The translations under genes and the position numbers were made by a program. Shown piece by piece: positions 35,791 through 45,681 of a stretch of DNA of 64,000 nt. Below the pieces are notes generated by a model. The model had not been told where the DNA came from. It did no database searches and saw nothing but the letters and a program-made list of their open reading frames with translations. Source of the stretch: Tardiphaga sp. 709 (GTDB taxonomy: Bacteria > Pseudomonadota > Alphaproteobacteria > Rhizobiales > Xanthobacteraceae); the NCBI RefSeq assembly GCF_032401055.1, contig NZ_CP135529.1, forward strand, positions 4,276,501 through 4,340,500, read 5' to 3'. Within the stretch, counting starts at the first letter, position 1. Each line of letters begins with the position of its first letter.

Positions 35791-38700
35791 CTAATGCGCC
35801 TCTTCCCAGTTGTCCGCCGCGCGGGCGTCGACGTGCAGCGGCACCGACAGCAGCACCGCAGGGAATGGCGCGTCCTGCATGGTGTGCTGCACGATCGGCA
35901 GCGTCGCCGCGACTTCGTTGTCGGGCACCTCAAAAATCAGTTCGTCATGCACCTGCAGCAGCATCTTCGCTGACAGCTTCTTCTCTGCCAGCGCATCCTC
36001 CATTCGCGTCATGGCACGGCGGATGATGTCGGCAGCGGTGCCCTGCAGGCGCGCATTGATGGCGGCGCGTTCGTTGAAGGCGCGGATCGAGGCGTTGCTC
36101 GCCTTGATGTCCGGATAGTGGCATTTGCGGCCGAACAGGGTCTGCACATAGCCGTGCTCCCTGCAGAAGTCGCGCGTCTGGTCCATATACGCGCGGATAC
36201 CGGGGAAACGTTCGAAGTACTTCTTGATATAGGCGCCGGCTTCCTCGCGGGGGATGCTGAGCTGGTTGGCGAGGCCGAAGGCCGAAATGCCGTAGATGAT
36301 GCCGAAATTGATCGCCTTGGCGCGGCGGCGGATTTCCGCGGGCATGTCCTTCACCGGCACGCCGAACATTTCCGACGCCGTCATCGCGTGAATGTCGAGC
36401 CCGTCCTGGAAGGCCTGTTTCAGCACGGGGATATCGGCGATCTCCGCCAGCAGGCGCAATTCGATCTGCGAGTAGTCGGCGGACACCAGTTTGTGGCCGG
36501 GCGCGGCGATGAAGGCGCGCCTGATCTTGCGGCCGTCCTCGGTACGAACAGGAATGTTCTGCAGATTCGGTTCGTTGGACGAGAGGCGGCCCGTGGTGGT
36601 CGCCGCCAGCGCATAGGTCGTATGGACGCGATGGGTCTGCGGATGCACATAATTCGGCAGCGCGTCGGTATAGGTCGAGCGCAGTTTCGACACCTGGCGC
36701 CAGTCGAGGATTTTCCGCGGGAATTCGTGGCCCTGTTCGGCGAGGTCATCGAGCACCTGCGCAGAGGTCGACCACGCGCCGGTCTTGGTCTTGCTGCCAC
36801 CCGGCAGGCCCATCTTGCCGAACAGGATGTCGCCGAGCTGCTTCGGGCTGCCGATATTGACCTCTTCGCCGGCGATCTCGCGGATTTCGGCTTCGATGCG
36901 CGCAGCGGTCTGCGCGAAGTCGGCCGAGAGTTTTGACAGCACCTGACGGTCGATGGAAATGCCGCGACGTTCCATGCGCGCCAGCACCGAGATCAGCGGT
37001 CGTTCCAGTGTCTCATAGACGGTGGTCATGTGCTCGGCCGCAAGCCGCGGCTTCAGCACATTCCACAGCCGCAGCAGCACGTCGGCGTCTTCGGCGGCAT
37101 AGGCCGTGGCGCGGTCGATCTTGACCTGCTCGAACGTCAGCTTGCCTTTGCCGGAGCCGATCAGTTCGCCAAAGGTCAGCATGGCATGGCCGAGCCAGAT
37201 CTCGGCGAGCGCATCGAGTCCATGGGCATTGCGCCCGGCATCGAGCGCATAGGACATCAGCTGCACATCGTCATGGTTGCGCAGCGTGATGCCGTGTTGT
37301 GCGAGCAGCACCGCGGTGAACTTGATGTTGAAGCCGATCTTCAGCAGGCCGGCGGATTCCAGCACCGGCTTCAGCGCTGCAAGCGCATCGGCGGGCTTGA
37401 TCTGGTCGGGCTCGAGATCGGCGGCGAACAGGCCAGCGCCGTCGCCGGATTGGCGATGGGCCAGCGGCACATAGCAGGCATCATTCGGACCGAGCGACAG
37501 CGCGATGCCGACCATGTCGGCCTGCATCGGATCGATCGACGACGCCTTGCATTCGAATGCGACATGGCCGGTATCGAGGATACGCGCGATCCACTTGTCG
37601 AGATCGGCGAGCGTGCGCACCGGCTGATACGCGTCGCGCTTGACCGGCAATTTGCGTGCGGCTTCGGCGCGGGCCTTGGCCAGCGAGATCGGGGTGAGCA
37701 CGTCCTTGCTGCCTGGACCGGTCGCATGGGCGCTACCGCTCACTGGGCCAGTTGCGCCTGTTTTGCTTTTCGCAGCGGGTGTAGCTGCAGTGGGTGTAGA
37801 TTCGGTGTTCCCGAACAGATCGCCGCCAGCCTTATGAGCGGAAGGCGCGGATCTGCTCTTCGTCGCGCTGTCGGCCTCCACATCGGCCGGATCGATCTCC
37901 GCATATTCGGCAACGCGCCGCGTCAGCGTCGAGAATTCCATCGCCTTGAGGAACGCGATCAGCTTGCGCGCGTCGGGCTCGTGCACCGCGAGGTCATCGA
38001 GCGGCACGTCGAGCGCAACCTTGTCATCGAGCAGCACAAGCTGCCGCGAGATGCGCGCCTTTTCGGCGTGCTCGATCAGCGATTCCCGGCGCTTCGGCTG
38101 CTTGATCTCGCCAGCGCGGTTCAGCAGCGTTTCGAGGTCACCATATTCGGTGATCAGTTGCGCAGCCGTCTTGATGCCAATGCCGGGGACGCCGGGCACG
38201 TTGTCGACGCTGTCGCCGGCCAGCGCTTGCACTTCGACGACCTTGTTCGGCGGCACACCGAATTTCTCGATCACTTCGGCAATGCCGAGGCGACGATCCT
38301 TCATGGTGTCGTACATGGTGACCTGCTCGGTCACGAGCTGCATCAGATCCTTGTCAGAGGACACGATGGTAGCGGTCGCGCCGCGTTCACCGGCTTCGCG
38401 GACATAGGTCGCGATCAGGTCATCGGCCTCGAAACCACCTTGCTCGATGCTCGGCAGGTCGAAGGCGCGGACGGCGTCGCGGATCAGTGCAAATTGGGGG
38501 ATCAGGTCGTCCGGCGCCGGCGGCCTGTGGGCTTTGTATTCGGGGTAGAGCTTGTTGCGAAAAGTCACTTCCGATTTGTCGAAGATGATCGCCAGATGCG
38601 TCGGCCGGTTGTCCGGCGGCATGTCGCGGATCAGTTTCCACAGCATGTTGCAGAAGCCCAGCACCGCATTGACCTGCAGTCCGTCGGATTTGCGGTTCAG

Positions 38701-38826
38701 CGGTGGCAGCGCGTGATAGGCGCGGAAAATATAGGACGAGCCGTCGACCAGAAAGACATGGTCGCCCTTCGCGAGGGCCTTGACGGTGGCGGGCTTGGCG
38801 GCGGCTGTTTCTGAGGTTTTCGGCAT
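35791..38826 (-). CDS. polA: DNA polymerase I, with degenerate 3'-5' exonuclease site
   Basis: A 1011-residue repair and replication polymerase. Domain order: 5' nuclease (about 15-300, VDGSSYIFRAYHAL, GDSVDNVPGVPGIG), Ala/Thr-rich linker (about 320-390), 3'-5' exonuclease fold (about 400-610), polymerase (about 640-1011). Polymerase motifs are intact: DYSQIELRLLAE, RRAKAINFGIIYG and LQVHDELIFE. In the exonuclease domain the usual DTE triad reads E425-C426-K427 (FECKASSIDPMQ), and the second acidic position, NxxYD in relatives, reads NIKFT (T504); only YAAED (D580) remains. Proofreading is therefore probably lost while the fold is kept. ATG 38826; length normal. Confidence 0.97.
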   Translation of the reverse strand: MPKTSETAAAKPATVKALAKGDHVFLVDGSSYIFRAYHALPPLNRKSDGLQVNAVLGFCNMLWKLIRDMPPDNRPTHLAIIFDKSEVTFRNKLYPEYKAHRPPAPDDLIPQFALIRDAVRAFDLPSIEQGGFEADDLIATYVREAGERGATATIVSSDKDLMQLVTEQVTMYDTMKDRRLGIAEVIEKFGVPPNKVVEVQALAGDSVDNVPGVPGIGIKTAAQLITEYGDLETLLNRAGEIKQPKRRESLIEHAEKARISRQLVLLDDKVALDVPLDDLAVHEPDARKLIAFLKAMEFSTLTRRVAEYAEIDPADVEADSATKSRSAPSAHKAGGDLFGNTESTPTAATPAAKSKTGATGPVSGSAHATGPGSKDVLTPISLAKARAEAARKLPVKRDAYQPVRTLADLDKWIARILDTGHVAFECKASSIDPMQADMVGIALSLGPNDACYVPLAHRQSGDGAGLFAADLEPDQIKPADALAALKPVLESAGLLKIGFNIKFTAVLLAQHGITLRNHDDVQLMSYALDAGRNAHGLDALAEIWLGHAMLTFGELIGSGKGKLTFEQVKIDRATAYAAEDADVLLRLWNVLKPRLAAEHMTTVYETLERPLISVLARMERRGISIDRQVLSKLSADFAQTAARIEAEIREIAGEEVNIGSPKQLGDILFGKMGLPGGSKTKTGAWSTSAQVLDDLAEQGHEFPRKILDWRQVSKLRSTYTDALPNYVHPQTHRVHTTYALAATTTGRLSSNEPNLQNIPVRTEDGRKIRRAFIAAPGHKLVSADYSQIELRLLAEIADIPVLKQAFQDGLDIHAMTASEMFGVPVKDMPAEIRRRAKAINFGIIYGISAFGLANQLSIPREEAGAYIKKYFERFPGIRAYMDQTRDFCREHGYVQTLFGRKCHYPDIKASNASIRAFNERAAINARLQGTAADIIRRAMTRMEDALAEKKLSAKMLLQVHDELIFEVPDNEVAATLPIVQHTMQDAPFPAVLLSVPLHVDARAADNWEEAH

Positions 38827-38965
38827 GGCCGCAACTTAAGGATTTTCGCCGGAAATGACAGTCTGTCAGCCAGTCATCCCGCCGGTTTTTGTGATGCCGC
38901 CCGGCTTGCGCCGCACCCTGTTCCATGTGTCCTTGCGCCGGTCATTGCCAATCGAAGGACCAGTC

Positions 38966-39571
38966 ATGCCCGAGTTCGCCGAACTGATGGACAAGATGAA
39001 GGGCGTGGAGGCCGAGATCGAGGCCGAGCTGACCCGCCGGCGGGAAGAGCTGCGCTTCCGTTTCGAGCGGCGCAAGATCGTGTTCGAGCAGGATATCGAG
39101 AAGCTGCAGCGCGCCATCAAGGTGGGCGCGTCGAAATACCTCTTCAGCGCCAATCCGCTGATCGTGTTGTCGGCTCCGGTGATCTATTCGCTGATCATCC
39201 CCTTCGTGCTGATCGATCTCTCGGTGATGGCCTATCAGGCAATCTGCTTTCCGATCTATGGTATCCCCAAGGTGCGGCGGCGCGACTATCTGGTGTTCGA
39301 CCGGCATCATCTCGCCTATCTCAACATCATCGAGAAGGTGAATTGCGCCTATTGCTCCTATTGCAATGGCGCCGCCGCCTTCGTGCGCGAAGTCGCCGCG
39401 CGCACTGAGGTCTATTGGTGCCCGATCAAGCATGCGCGCCGCGTGCTCGGCCCACATCCGCATTATGTCGGCTTTGCGGATTTCGGCGATGCGGAAGGTT
39501 TCCGCGCCAAAATTAAGGGCATGAAGGACGGCGTAAAGCTCAATGACGGCACGTCGCCCAAGGTGGTGTGA
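38966..39571 (+). CDS. Membrane protein of unknown function with a cysteine cluster
   Basis: A 201-residue protein I cannot name. Residues 1-55 are a charged coiled-coil-like helix (MDKMKGVEAEIEAELTRRRE). Two close hydrophobic segments follow (about 66-95, LIVLSAPVIYSLIIPFVLID). The C-terminal half carries NCAYCSYCNG and VYWCPIKHARR, a CxxCxxC plus C pattern that could bind zinc or an Fe-S cluster. ATG 38966 has GAAGGA upstream. It faces the acyltransferase gene with 3 bp between stop codons and is divergent from polA. Confidence 0.75.
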   Translation: MPEFAELMDKMKGVEAEIEAELTRRREELRFRFERRKIVFEQDIEKLQRAIKVGASKYLFSANPLIVLSAPVIYSLIIPFVLIDLSVMAYQAICFPIYGIPKVRRRDYLVFDRHHLAYLNIIEKVNCAYCSYCNGAAAFVREVAARTEVYWCPIKHARRVLGPHPHYVGFADFGDAEGFRAKIKGMKDGVKLNDGTSPKVV

Positions 39572-39574
39572 GTT

Positions 39575-40639
39575 TTACTCCGCCGCCTGCAGGGTCGCGC
39601 CTTTCTTCTTCGGTGCGATCCAGAACGCTGTCGGGCGCTCGAACAGGAAGTTCGCACGAACCATCAGTGCGAGCCTCCAGATCACCAGCGCGCCGATGAC
39701 CCCGCAGAGTGTCACCAGCAGCGAGATCGTGCCGATGTCGAACGGGCTGAATTTCAGCAGCAGCGCGCGCGATGTCGCCATCGGCAGGAAGAAGGCGAGA
39801 TAGATGACAATGGAATGCTCGCCGAAGAAGCGGATGAAGCCGAGCCACTGCATTTTCGCCAGCAGCGTGCCCATCACGATGATGGCGACCGCGCCGGCAA
39901 AGCCGAGCATCAGCGAGATCACGGGCCATTCGCTGCAGCCATCATAGACAAGCGCGGCATTGACCAGCGCCCAGGCCGCAAGGCCGATCAATGCCATCGC
40001 CGGCTTGGCGCGCGCACGATCGGACAACGCGAACACCTGCGTTGCGAACAGATAGCCGGAATAGAAATAGACGAAGCGCGCGCAGAACTCGTCGATCATC
40101 GTCCAACCGGTGCTGATATGCGCCATCTCCAGCGCGGCGGCGATGCCCCAGATCAGCAGCGGCGGCACGCGCCGCGCCAGCTTGGTGACGATGAAGAACA
40201 CCGGCAGCATATAGATGAACCACAGCGTACCGAACGGCTCGATATAGGAGGTCAGATAGAGGTTGGCGACGTAGGCCCAGCCATGTTCGGCGGCGAAGCC
40301 GGGCGCCTTGAAGCCGAACTGGATGGTCACCCACAGCACGTAGAAATACAGGAAGTGGACGACCTTGCGGTCGAGATAGGTCCGCCAGTCGCGGTCGATG
40401 ACACGGGCCAGAAAGAGCCCCGAGATCAGGAAGAAATCCGGCATCCGGAACGGTTTGGCAAAGGCCACCAGCAGATGCATGTAGCCGGTCTGGCCGGCGG
40501 CTAGTTCCACGCCCAGCACCGAATGCATCATCACCACCATGATGATGCAGATCCCCTTGGCGTAATCGACCCAGTCGATTCGCTCTGTCCCCGACTGCGC
40601 CGCGCGATCGGCGACGGCGAAGGTGCCACTGGTGGTCAT
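39575..40639 (-). CDS. Acyltransferase family 3 membrane protein
   Basis: A 354-residue polytopic inner-membrane protein, about ten hydrophobic segments. ERIDWVDYAKGICIIMVVMMH begins the first segment, with the family's conserved D..KG and the catalytic His in MMHSV; PFRMPDFFLISGLFLAR follows with the conserved R. Such enzymes acetylate or succinylate surface polysaccharides or glycans. ATG 40639 is preferred (AGGGGA upstream); a TTG start 57 bases earlier is also open. No polysaccharide genes are adjacent, so the target is unknown. Confidence 0.85.
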   Translation of the reverse strand: MTTSGTFAVADRAAQSGTERIDWVDYAKGICIIMVVMMHSVLGVELAAGQTGYMHLLVAFAKPFRMPDFFLISGLFLARVIDRDWRTYLDRKVVHFLYFYVLWVTIQFGFKAPGFAAEHGWAYVANLYLTSYIEPFGTLWFIYMLPVFFIVTKLARRVPPLLIWGIAAALEMAHISTGWTMIDEFCARFVYFYSGYLFATQVFALSDRARAKPAMALIGLAAWALVNAALVYDGCSEWPVISLMLGFAGAVAIIVMGTLLAKMQWLGFIRFFGEHSIVIYLAFFLPMATSRALLLKFSPFDIGTISLLVTLCGVIGALVIWRLALMVRANFLFERPTAFWIAPKKKGATLQAAE

Positions 40640-40811
40640 CGGTATCCCCTGTTCGGCGCTTCTTTTGGCCGGATCATGAGACGAGATCGGTTTCAATTGC
40701 CTTTCCCTAGCCGAAGAATAAGCCCCGCAAATGGTCGCGGCAGTGCGAGTTTGGTGGGGTGGTTAACGCAGGTTAAGGAATGTGGGATGGTCCGCCGCTC
40801 CGCTGCCGCGT

Positions 40812-43316
40812 ATGACAGCCGGGACCATTGCAGAGCCTGATTTGACCCGAACCTTCGATACATCCCTGCCCATCGATGCTGTGCTTGACGACCTGTCGGG
40901 CGCGCTGGAGGCCGGCAATGCCGCGGTGCTGGTGGCCCCGCCGGGCGCCGGCAAGACCACGCGCGTGCCGCTGGCGCTGCTCGATGCGCCGTGGCTGCAG
41001 GGCAAGAAGATCATCATGCTGGAGCCGCGGCGCATCGCCGCCCGGGCGAGCGCCGAGCGGATGGCGAAGACGCTGGGCGAACGCGTCGGCGAGACTGTCG
41101 GCTATCGGGTGCGCTTCGGCTCCAAGATCTCGCGCAATACCCGGATTGAGGTCGTCACCGAAGGCATCTTCTCGCGGCAGATTCTCGATGACCCCGAGCT
41201 GAAGACTATCGGGGCGGTGCTGTTCGACGAATTTCACGAGCGCTCGCTCGATGCCGATATGGGCCTCGCGCTGGCGCGAGATGCGCAGACCGGATTGCGC
41301 GAGGATCTGCGCATCCTGGTGATGTCGGCAACCATCGACGGCGCGCGCATCGCGAAACTGCTTGGCGAAGCGCCGGTCATTGCCAGCGAGGGACGCGCCT
41401 ATCCTGTGGAGACGCGCTACCTCGGCCGCAAGCCCGACATCCAGCTTGAGCGGCAGATGGCCGACGCCATCGCGACCGCCTTGCGTGCCGATCCCGGCTC
41501 GGTGCTGGCGTTCCTGCCGGGCGCCGCGGAAATCCGCCGCACGCAGAATTTTCTCGCCGAGCGCGTGCACGACGCGTCCATCGAGATCGTGCCGTTGTTC
41601 GGTGCACTTGATGCCGGCGTGCAGGACCGTGCGATCCAGCCGGCGCCCAAGGGGCAGCGCAAGGTGGTGCTGGCGACCTCGATTGCCGAGACCTCGCTGA
41701 CCATCGAAGGCGTGCGCATCGTCGTGGATTCCGGCGTCGCGCGCGTGCCGCGCTATGAGCCGGACATTGGGCTGACGCGGCTGGAAACCGTGCGGGCCTC
41801 GCGCGCCGCCGTCGATCAGCGCCGCGGCCGTGCAGGACGTACGGAGCCCGGCATCTGTTATCGGCTGTGGGACGAGCCGCAGACGGCGTCGCTGCCGGCC
41901 TACACGCAGCCGGAAATTCTCAGCGCCGATCTGTCGACGCTGGTGCTCGATCTTGCGCAATGGGGCGTCAGCGATCCCGCGCAACTGACCTTCCTGGATC
42001 CGCCGCCCGCGCCGGCGCTGAAGGAAGCGCGCGGCCTGCTCGGCGAACTCGGCGCGCTGGATGGCGATGGCCGCATCACCGAGGAAGGTCACGCGCTGCG
42101 CGCGCTGGCGCTGCCGCCGCGACTGGCGCGCATGATCGTGGATTCGGCGCGGTTCGGTTATGGCGAGGAGGCCGCCGAGATCGCTGCCATCCTCACTGAA
42201 CGTGGTCTTGGTGGCGATAGCGTCGATCTCGACCACCGCCTCGATCAATTCCGCCGCGACCGTTCGCAGCGCGTCGGTAGCGCTCGGCAGCTCGCGGAGC
42301 GCTGGGCTGATCAGGTGGAAAAATCTTCTTCAGCCCAAGAGAACGAGGAGCTTTCCACCGGCACCATGCTTGCTTTCGCTTTCCCGGACCGAGTCGCCAG
42401 GAACCGCGGCAATGGCAGTTTTGTGCTCGCCAATGGACGCGGGGCGTCGATCGAACAAAGCGCCGCACTGGCGCGCGCGCCTTACATCGCGGTGGCCGAA
42501 CTCACCGGCACCGCCGCCAATGGCCGTATCCTGCTGGCGGCGCCGATCGCGCAGGCCGATATCGAAACGCGTTTCGCCGATCAGATCGAGAATACCGACG
42601 ATGTCAGTTTCGATCGTGCGTCGATGTCGCTGCGCGGGCGCCGCAAGCGTGTGCTGCATGCGATCACGCTCTCGGAAGCGCCGTTCACACTGAAGCCGTC
42701 CGAAGACACCGCGCGTGTTTTCGCCGACGGTCTTGTGGCCGCGGGCATCGACCGCTTGCCATGGTCGAAGGCGCTGGAGCAGTGGCGGGGGCGCGTGATG
42801 TTCCTGCGCGCGTCGGAAGGCGACGCCTGGCCCGATCTGTCCGACACTGCGCTCGCCGCGGCGCGCGAGAGCTGGCTGATGCCGGCGCTATTCGACAAGA
42901 CCTCGCTGAAGGATTTTTCGGCCGGCGATCTGTCAGATGCCGTGATGGGCCTGCTGCCCTGGGATCTGCGCGCGCGGCTCGACAAGGAAGCGCCGACGCA
43001 TTTCGAGGCGCCGACGGGGACCGTGCTGGCGATCGATTATGAAGCTGAGCAGGGGCCGACCATTGCCGTCCGTCTGCAGGAATTGTTCGGGCTGAACACC
43101 CATCCCTCGGTCGCCAAGGGCAAGGTGCCGCTGGTGCTGGAATTGCTGTCGCCGGCGCAGCGGCCGGTGCAGGTGACGCGCGACCTGCCGGGCTTCTGGC
43201 GGGGCAGCTACCTCGATGTGCGCTCCGACCTGCGCGGCCGCTATCCGCGCCATCCCTGGCCGGAAGACCCCGCCAATGCACTGCCGACGCGCCGCGTAAA
43301 GCCGCGCGGGACGTGA
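40812..43316 (+). CDS. hrpB: ATP-dependent helicase HrpB
   Basis: An 834-residue DExH-box helicase, full length. Walker A is PPGAGKTTRVPLAL (about residue 43), motif Ia is EPRRIAARA, motif II is DEFHERSLDAD, motif III is MSATIDG, motif V is ATSIAETSLTIEGV and motif VI is QRRGRAGRTEPG. The C-terminal HrpB-specific domain ends near RYPRHPWPEDP. It is a putative RNA helicase; its role is poorly known in general. ATG 40812 is chosen over a GTG 30 bases upstream. A hairpin follows the gene. Confidence 0.96.
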   Translation: MTAGTIAEPDLTRTFDTSLPIDAVLDDLSGALEAGNAAVLVAPPGAGKTTRVPLALLDAPWLQGKKIIMLEPRRIAARASAERMAKTLGERVGETVGYRVRFGSKISRNTRIEVVTEGIFSRQILDDPELKTIGAVLFDEFHERSLDADMGLALARDAQTGLREDLRILVMSATIDGARIAKLLGEAPVIASEGRAYPVETRYLGRKPDIQLERQMADAIATALRADPGSVLAFLPGAAEIRRTQNFLAERVHDASIEIVPLFGALDAGVQDRAIQPAPKGQRKVVLATSIAETSLTIEGVRIVVDSGVARVPRYEPDIGLTRLETVRASRAAVDQRRGRAGRTEPGICYRLWDEPQTASLPAYTQPEILSADLSTLVLDLAQWGVSDPAQLTFLDPPPAPALKEARGLLGELGALDGDGRITEEGHALRALALPPRLARMIVDSARFGYGEEAAEIAAILTERGLGGDSVDLDHRLDQFRRDRSQRVGSARQLAERWADQVEKSSSAQENEELSTGTMLAFAFPDRVARNRGNGSFVLANGRGASIEQSAALARAPYIAVAELTGTAANGRILLAAPIAQADIETRFADQIENTDDVSFDRASMSLRGRRKRVLHAITLSEAPFTLKPSEDTARVFADGLVAAGIDRLPWSKALEQWRGRVMFLRASEGDAWPDLSDTALAAARESWLMPALFDKTSLKDFSAGDLSDAVMGLLPWDLRARLDKEAPTHFEAPTGTVLAIDYEAEQGPTIAVRLQELFGLNTHPSVAKGKVPLVLELLSPAQRPVQVTRDLPGFWRGSYLDVRSDLRGRYPRHPWPEDPANALPTRRVKPRGT

Positions 43317-43382
43317 TCATCAGGCAAAGTGCCGCTCATTAACGCTTCGCTCATCCTTTTCGCGAAAATAGCAGTCTGTAAG

Positions 43383-43401
43383 ACCGTCCTGAACGGACGG
43401 T
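43383..43401 (+). terminator. Hairpin after hrpB
   Basis: Perfect 7-bp stem ACCGTCC/GGACGGT with a TGAAC loop, 67 bp after the hrpB stop and 57 bp before the protease gene. No T-run follows, so termination is possible but not certain. Confidence 0.45.
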
Positions 43402-43457
43402 GGTGAGCCCGTGTGATGAACTCGCGGTTCCCCTGATTACGTTCAGTGAGGTTGCGT

Positions 43458-43976
43458 ATGCGTAGTATCATGTTCTTCGCGGCGATCCTGATCGGTCTGG
43501 GCACCGTGATGGCGCAGATGGCCGACAAGATGACGGCGACGACGCCGGCTATGGCGAAGGCGTCATCCCCCGCACCCACCACAGAGGGCAACGCAAAGGC
43601 CGGTGTCCGCAGCCTGTCGATTGCGCGCGATGCGCGCGGTCACTTCCAGACTGAGGGGAGTATCGAGGGCCAGCGCATCGGCTTCATGGTCGATACTGGC
43701 GCGTCCGTCATCGCATTGAATGAAAAGTCGGCGGCGCGATTTGGCCTGCGTCCCTCGCGTGCCGATTATAACGCCACGGTGACAACGGCGAACGGAACGC
43801 TGAAGGCTGCGCGCGCGCGAATCGCTGTCGTGCAGGTCGGCGAGCTGACCGTGCGTGATGTCGATGCGATGGTGCTGCCCGATGAGGCACTGTCCGAGAA
43901 TCTGCTCGGCCTGTCGTTTCTCTCGAAGTTGAAACGCTTCGAATATGCAAATGGCCGGATGGTACTCGAACAGTAG
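43458..43976 (+). CDS. Membrane-anchored retropepsin-like aspartic protease (TIGR02281 type)
   Basis: A 172-residue protein with an N-terminal hydrophobic anchor (SIMFFAAILIGLGTVMAQM), an Ala/Thr linker and one aspartic protease domain. The active site is FMVDTGASVIAL (D at about residue 79), with the later hydrophobic-hydrophobic-Gly element LLGLSFL. One domain has one catalytic Asp, so it must dimerise, as clan AA bacterial members do. ATG 43458 has GAGG upstream. The substrate is unknown; the active site faces the periplasm by topology. Confidence 0.88.
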   Translation: MRSIMFFAAILIGLGTVMAQMADKMTATTPAMAKASSPAPTTEGNAKAGVRSLSIARDARGHFQTEGSIEGQRIGFMVDTGASVIALNEKSAARFGLRPSRADYNATVTTANGTLKAARARIAVVQVGELTVRDVDAMVLPDEALSENLLGLSFLSKLKRFEYANGRMVLEQ

Positions 43977-44119
43977 TACCTCATATCCCCACGCATTCAC
44001 GCCGCAGCCCAATTCTAAACAAACTCGCATCCTTGAATGCCCATGCGTCTTCCCACAGGCGTGCGCAAAGGCTAAGCCTGCGCATTCGAGATTGATCCCA
44101 ATAGATGCGAGGTCCCGCG

Positions 44120-45619
44120 ATGTTTCCGAAGCCGAAGCCCTTGCTCGTGCCGAATACCTACGCTTACGAATCCGAGCCGATGGTAAAGGCCACGGGTTTT
44201 CGCGAATATGACGCGCGCTGGCTGTTCGGCAAGGAAATCAACCTGATGGGCATTCAGGCGCTGGGCATGGGGCTCGGTGCGTTGATTGCAGAACTCGGCC
44301 AGAAACAGGAAATCGTCACCGGGCACGATTTCCGCGGCTACTCCGCCTCGATCAAATACGCGCTGATGACGGGCCTGATGGCCGCCGGCTGCAAGGTCCA
44401 TGATATCGGCCTCGCGGTAACGCCGATGGCCTATTTCGCGCAGTTCGATCTCGATGTGCCCTGTGTCGCCATGGTGACGGCCTCGCATAACGACAATGGC
44501 TGGACCGGTGTGAAGATAGGCGCCAGCAAGCCGCTGACCTTCGGCCCGGACGAGATGACCCGGCTCAAGGAAATCGTGCTCAATGCCGAGTTCAAGAACA
44601 AGGCTGGCGGCTCCTATCAATTCCACGAGAATTATCCGGCGCGCTATATCGCCGATCTCACCAACCGCCCGAAGCTGAAGCGCAAGCTGAAGGTCGTCGT
44701 GGCCTGCGGCAACGGTACCGCCGGTGCTTTCGCGCCGCAAGTGATGGAAGCGATCGGCTGCGAGGTGATCCCGCTGGATACCGAGCTCGATCACACCTTT
44801 CCGAAATACAATCCGAATCCGGAAGACATGGAAATGCTGCACGCGATCCGCGATGCAGTGCTCGAACACAAGGCCGATGTCGGTCTCGGTTTCGACGGTG
44901 ACGGTGATCGCTGCGGCGTCGTCGACAACACCGGCGAGGAAATCTTCGCCGACAAGGTCGGCGTGATGCTCGCGCGCGATATGTCCGCGGTTCACAAGGA
45001 TGCGACCTTCGTGGTCGACGTGAAATCGACCGGATTATTCGTGACCGATCCGGTGCTGCAGAAGCAGAATGCGAAGACGACCTATTGGAAGACCGGCCAT
45101 TCCTACATGAAGCGCCGCACCAATGAGCTGAATGCGCTCGCTGGCTTCGAAAAGTCCGGTCACTTCTTCTTCAATGCGCCGGTGGGGCGCGGCTATGACG
45201 ACGGCCTCGTGTCGGCGATTGCGATCTGCGAGATGATGGACCGCGCGCCGGGTAAGACCATGGCCGATCTCAAGGACGCGCTGCCGAAGACCTGGTCGTC
45301 GCCGACCATGTCGCCGCATTGTGCCGACGAGACCAAATACGGCGTCGTCACTGCGGTGGTGAAGCATTTCGAGGATGCGCAGAAGAAAGGCGACAAGGTT
45401 GCCGGACAAGCGATCCGTGATCTCGTGACCGTCAACGGCGTGCGCGTCACCTGCGAGGACGGCAGCTGGGGTCTTGTGCGCGCATCGTCCAACAAGCCGG
45501 AACTCGTGGTCGTGGTCGAAAGCCCGGTCTCCGAAGCGCGGATGCACGACATGTTCGAGGCCATGAATGTGGTGCTGCGGACGCATCCGGAAGTCGGTGC
45601 GTATAACCAGACGATTTAG
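44120..45619 (+). CDS. Phosphomannomutase/phosphoglucomutase
   Basis: A 499-residue alpha-D-phosphohexomutase. The phosphoserine loop is VTASHNDNGWTGVK (about residues 121-134), the metal-binding loop is GFDGDGDRCGVVD (about 260), the sugar-binding loop FEKSGHFFF lies near 345, and the phosphate-binding C-terminal domain (RASSNKPELVVVVE) is present. It interconverts hexose 1- and 6-phosphates for nucleotide-sugar supply. ATG 44120 (MFPKPKPLL) with GAGG upstream is preferred over ATG 44105. It is followed by a palindromic repeat region. Confidence 0.93.
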   Translation: MFPKPKPLLVPNTYAYESEPMVKATGFREYDARWLFGKEINLMGIQALGMGLGALIAELGQKQEIVTGHDFRGYSASIKYALMTGLMAAGCKVHDIGLAVTPMAYFAQFDLDVPCVAMVTASHNDNGWTGVKIGASKPLTFGPDEMTRLKEIVLNAEFKNKAGGSYQFHENYPARYIADLTNRPKLKRKLKVVVACGNGTAGAFAPQVMEAIGCEVIPLDTELDHTFPKYNPNPEDMEMLHAIRDAVLEHKADVGLGFDGDGDRCGVVDNTGEEIFADKVGVMLARDMSAVHKDATFVVDVKSTGLFVTDPVLQKQNAKTTYWKTGHSYMKRRTNELNALAGFEKSGHFFFNAPVGRGYDDGLVSAIAICEMMDRAPGKTMADLKDALPKTWSSPTMSPHCADETKYGVVTAVVKHFEDAQKKGDKVAGQAIRDLVTVNGVRVTCEDGSWGLVRASSNKPELVVVVESPVSEARMHDMFEAMNVVLRTHPEVGAYNQTI

Positions 45620-45681
45620 CACTCTTCCTCGCGTGACAGCGCGTCCGATCTTCCCGTTGCGCGCGGACCTCTCCCCACGAC

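Noticed and set aside
37030-38814. 594-codon open frame antisense to polA
   Set aside because: Shadow of polA; no recognisable motif.
40773-42248. 491-codon open frame antisense to hrpB
   Set aside because: Shadow of hrpB helicase motifs.
43408-43426. GAAC...GTTC near the hrpB-protease gap as a LexA site
   Set aside because: The half-sites are inverted with a 5-base spacer, not the direct repeat with 7 bases used by alphaproteobacterial LexA.
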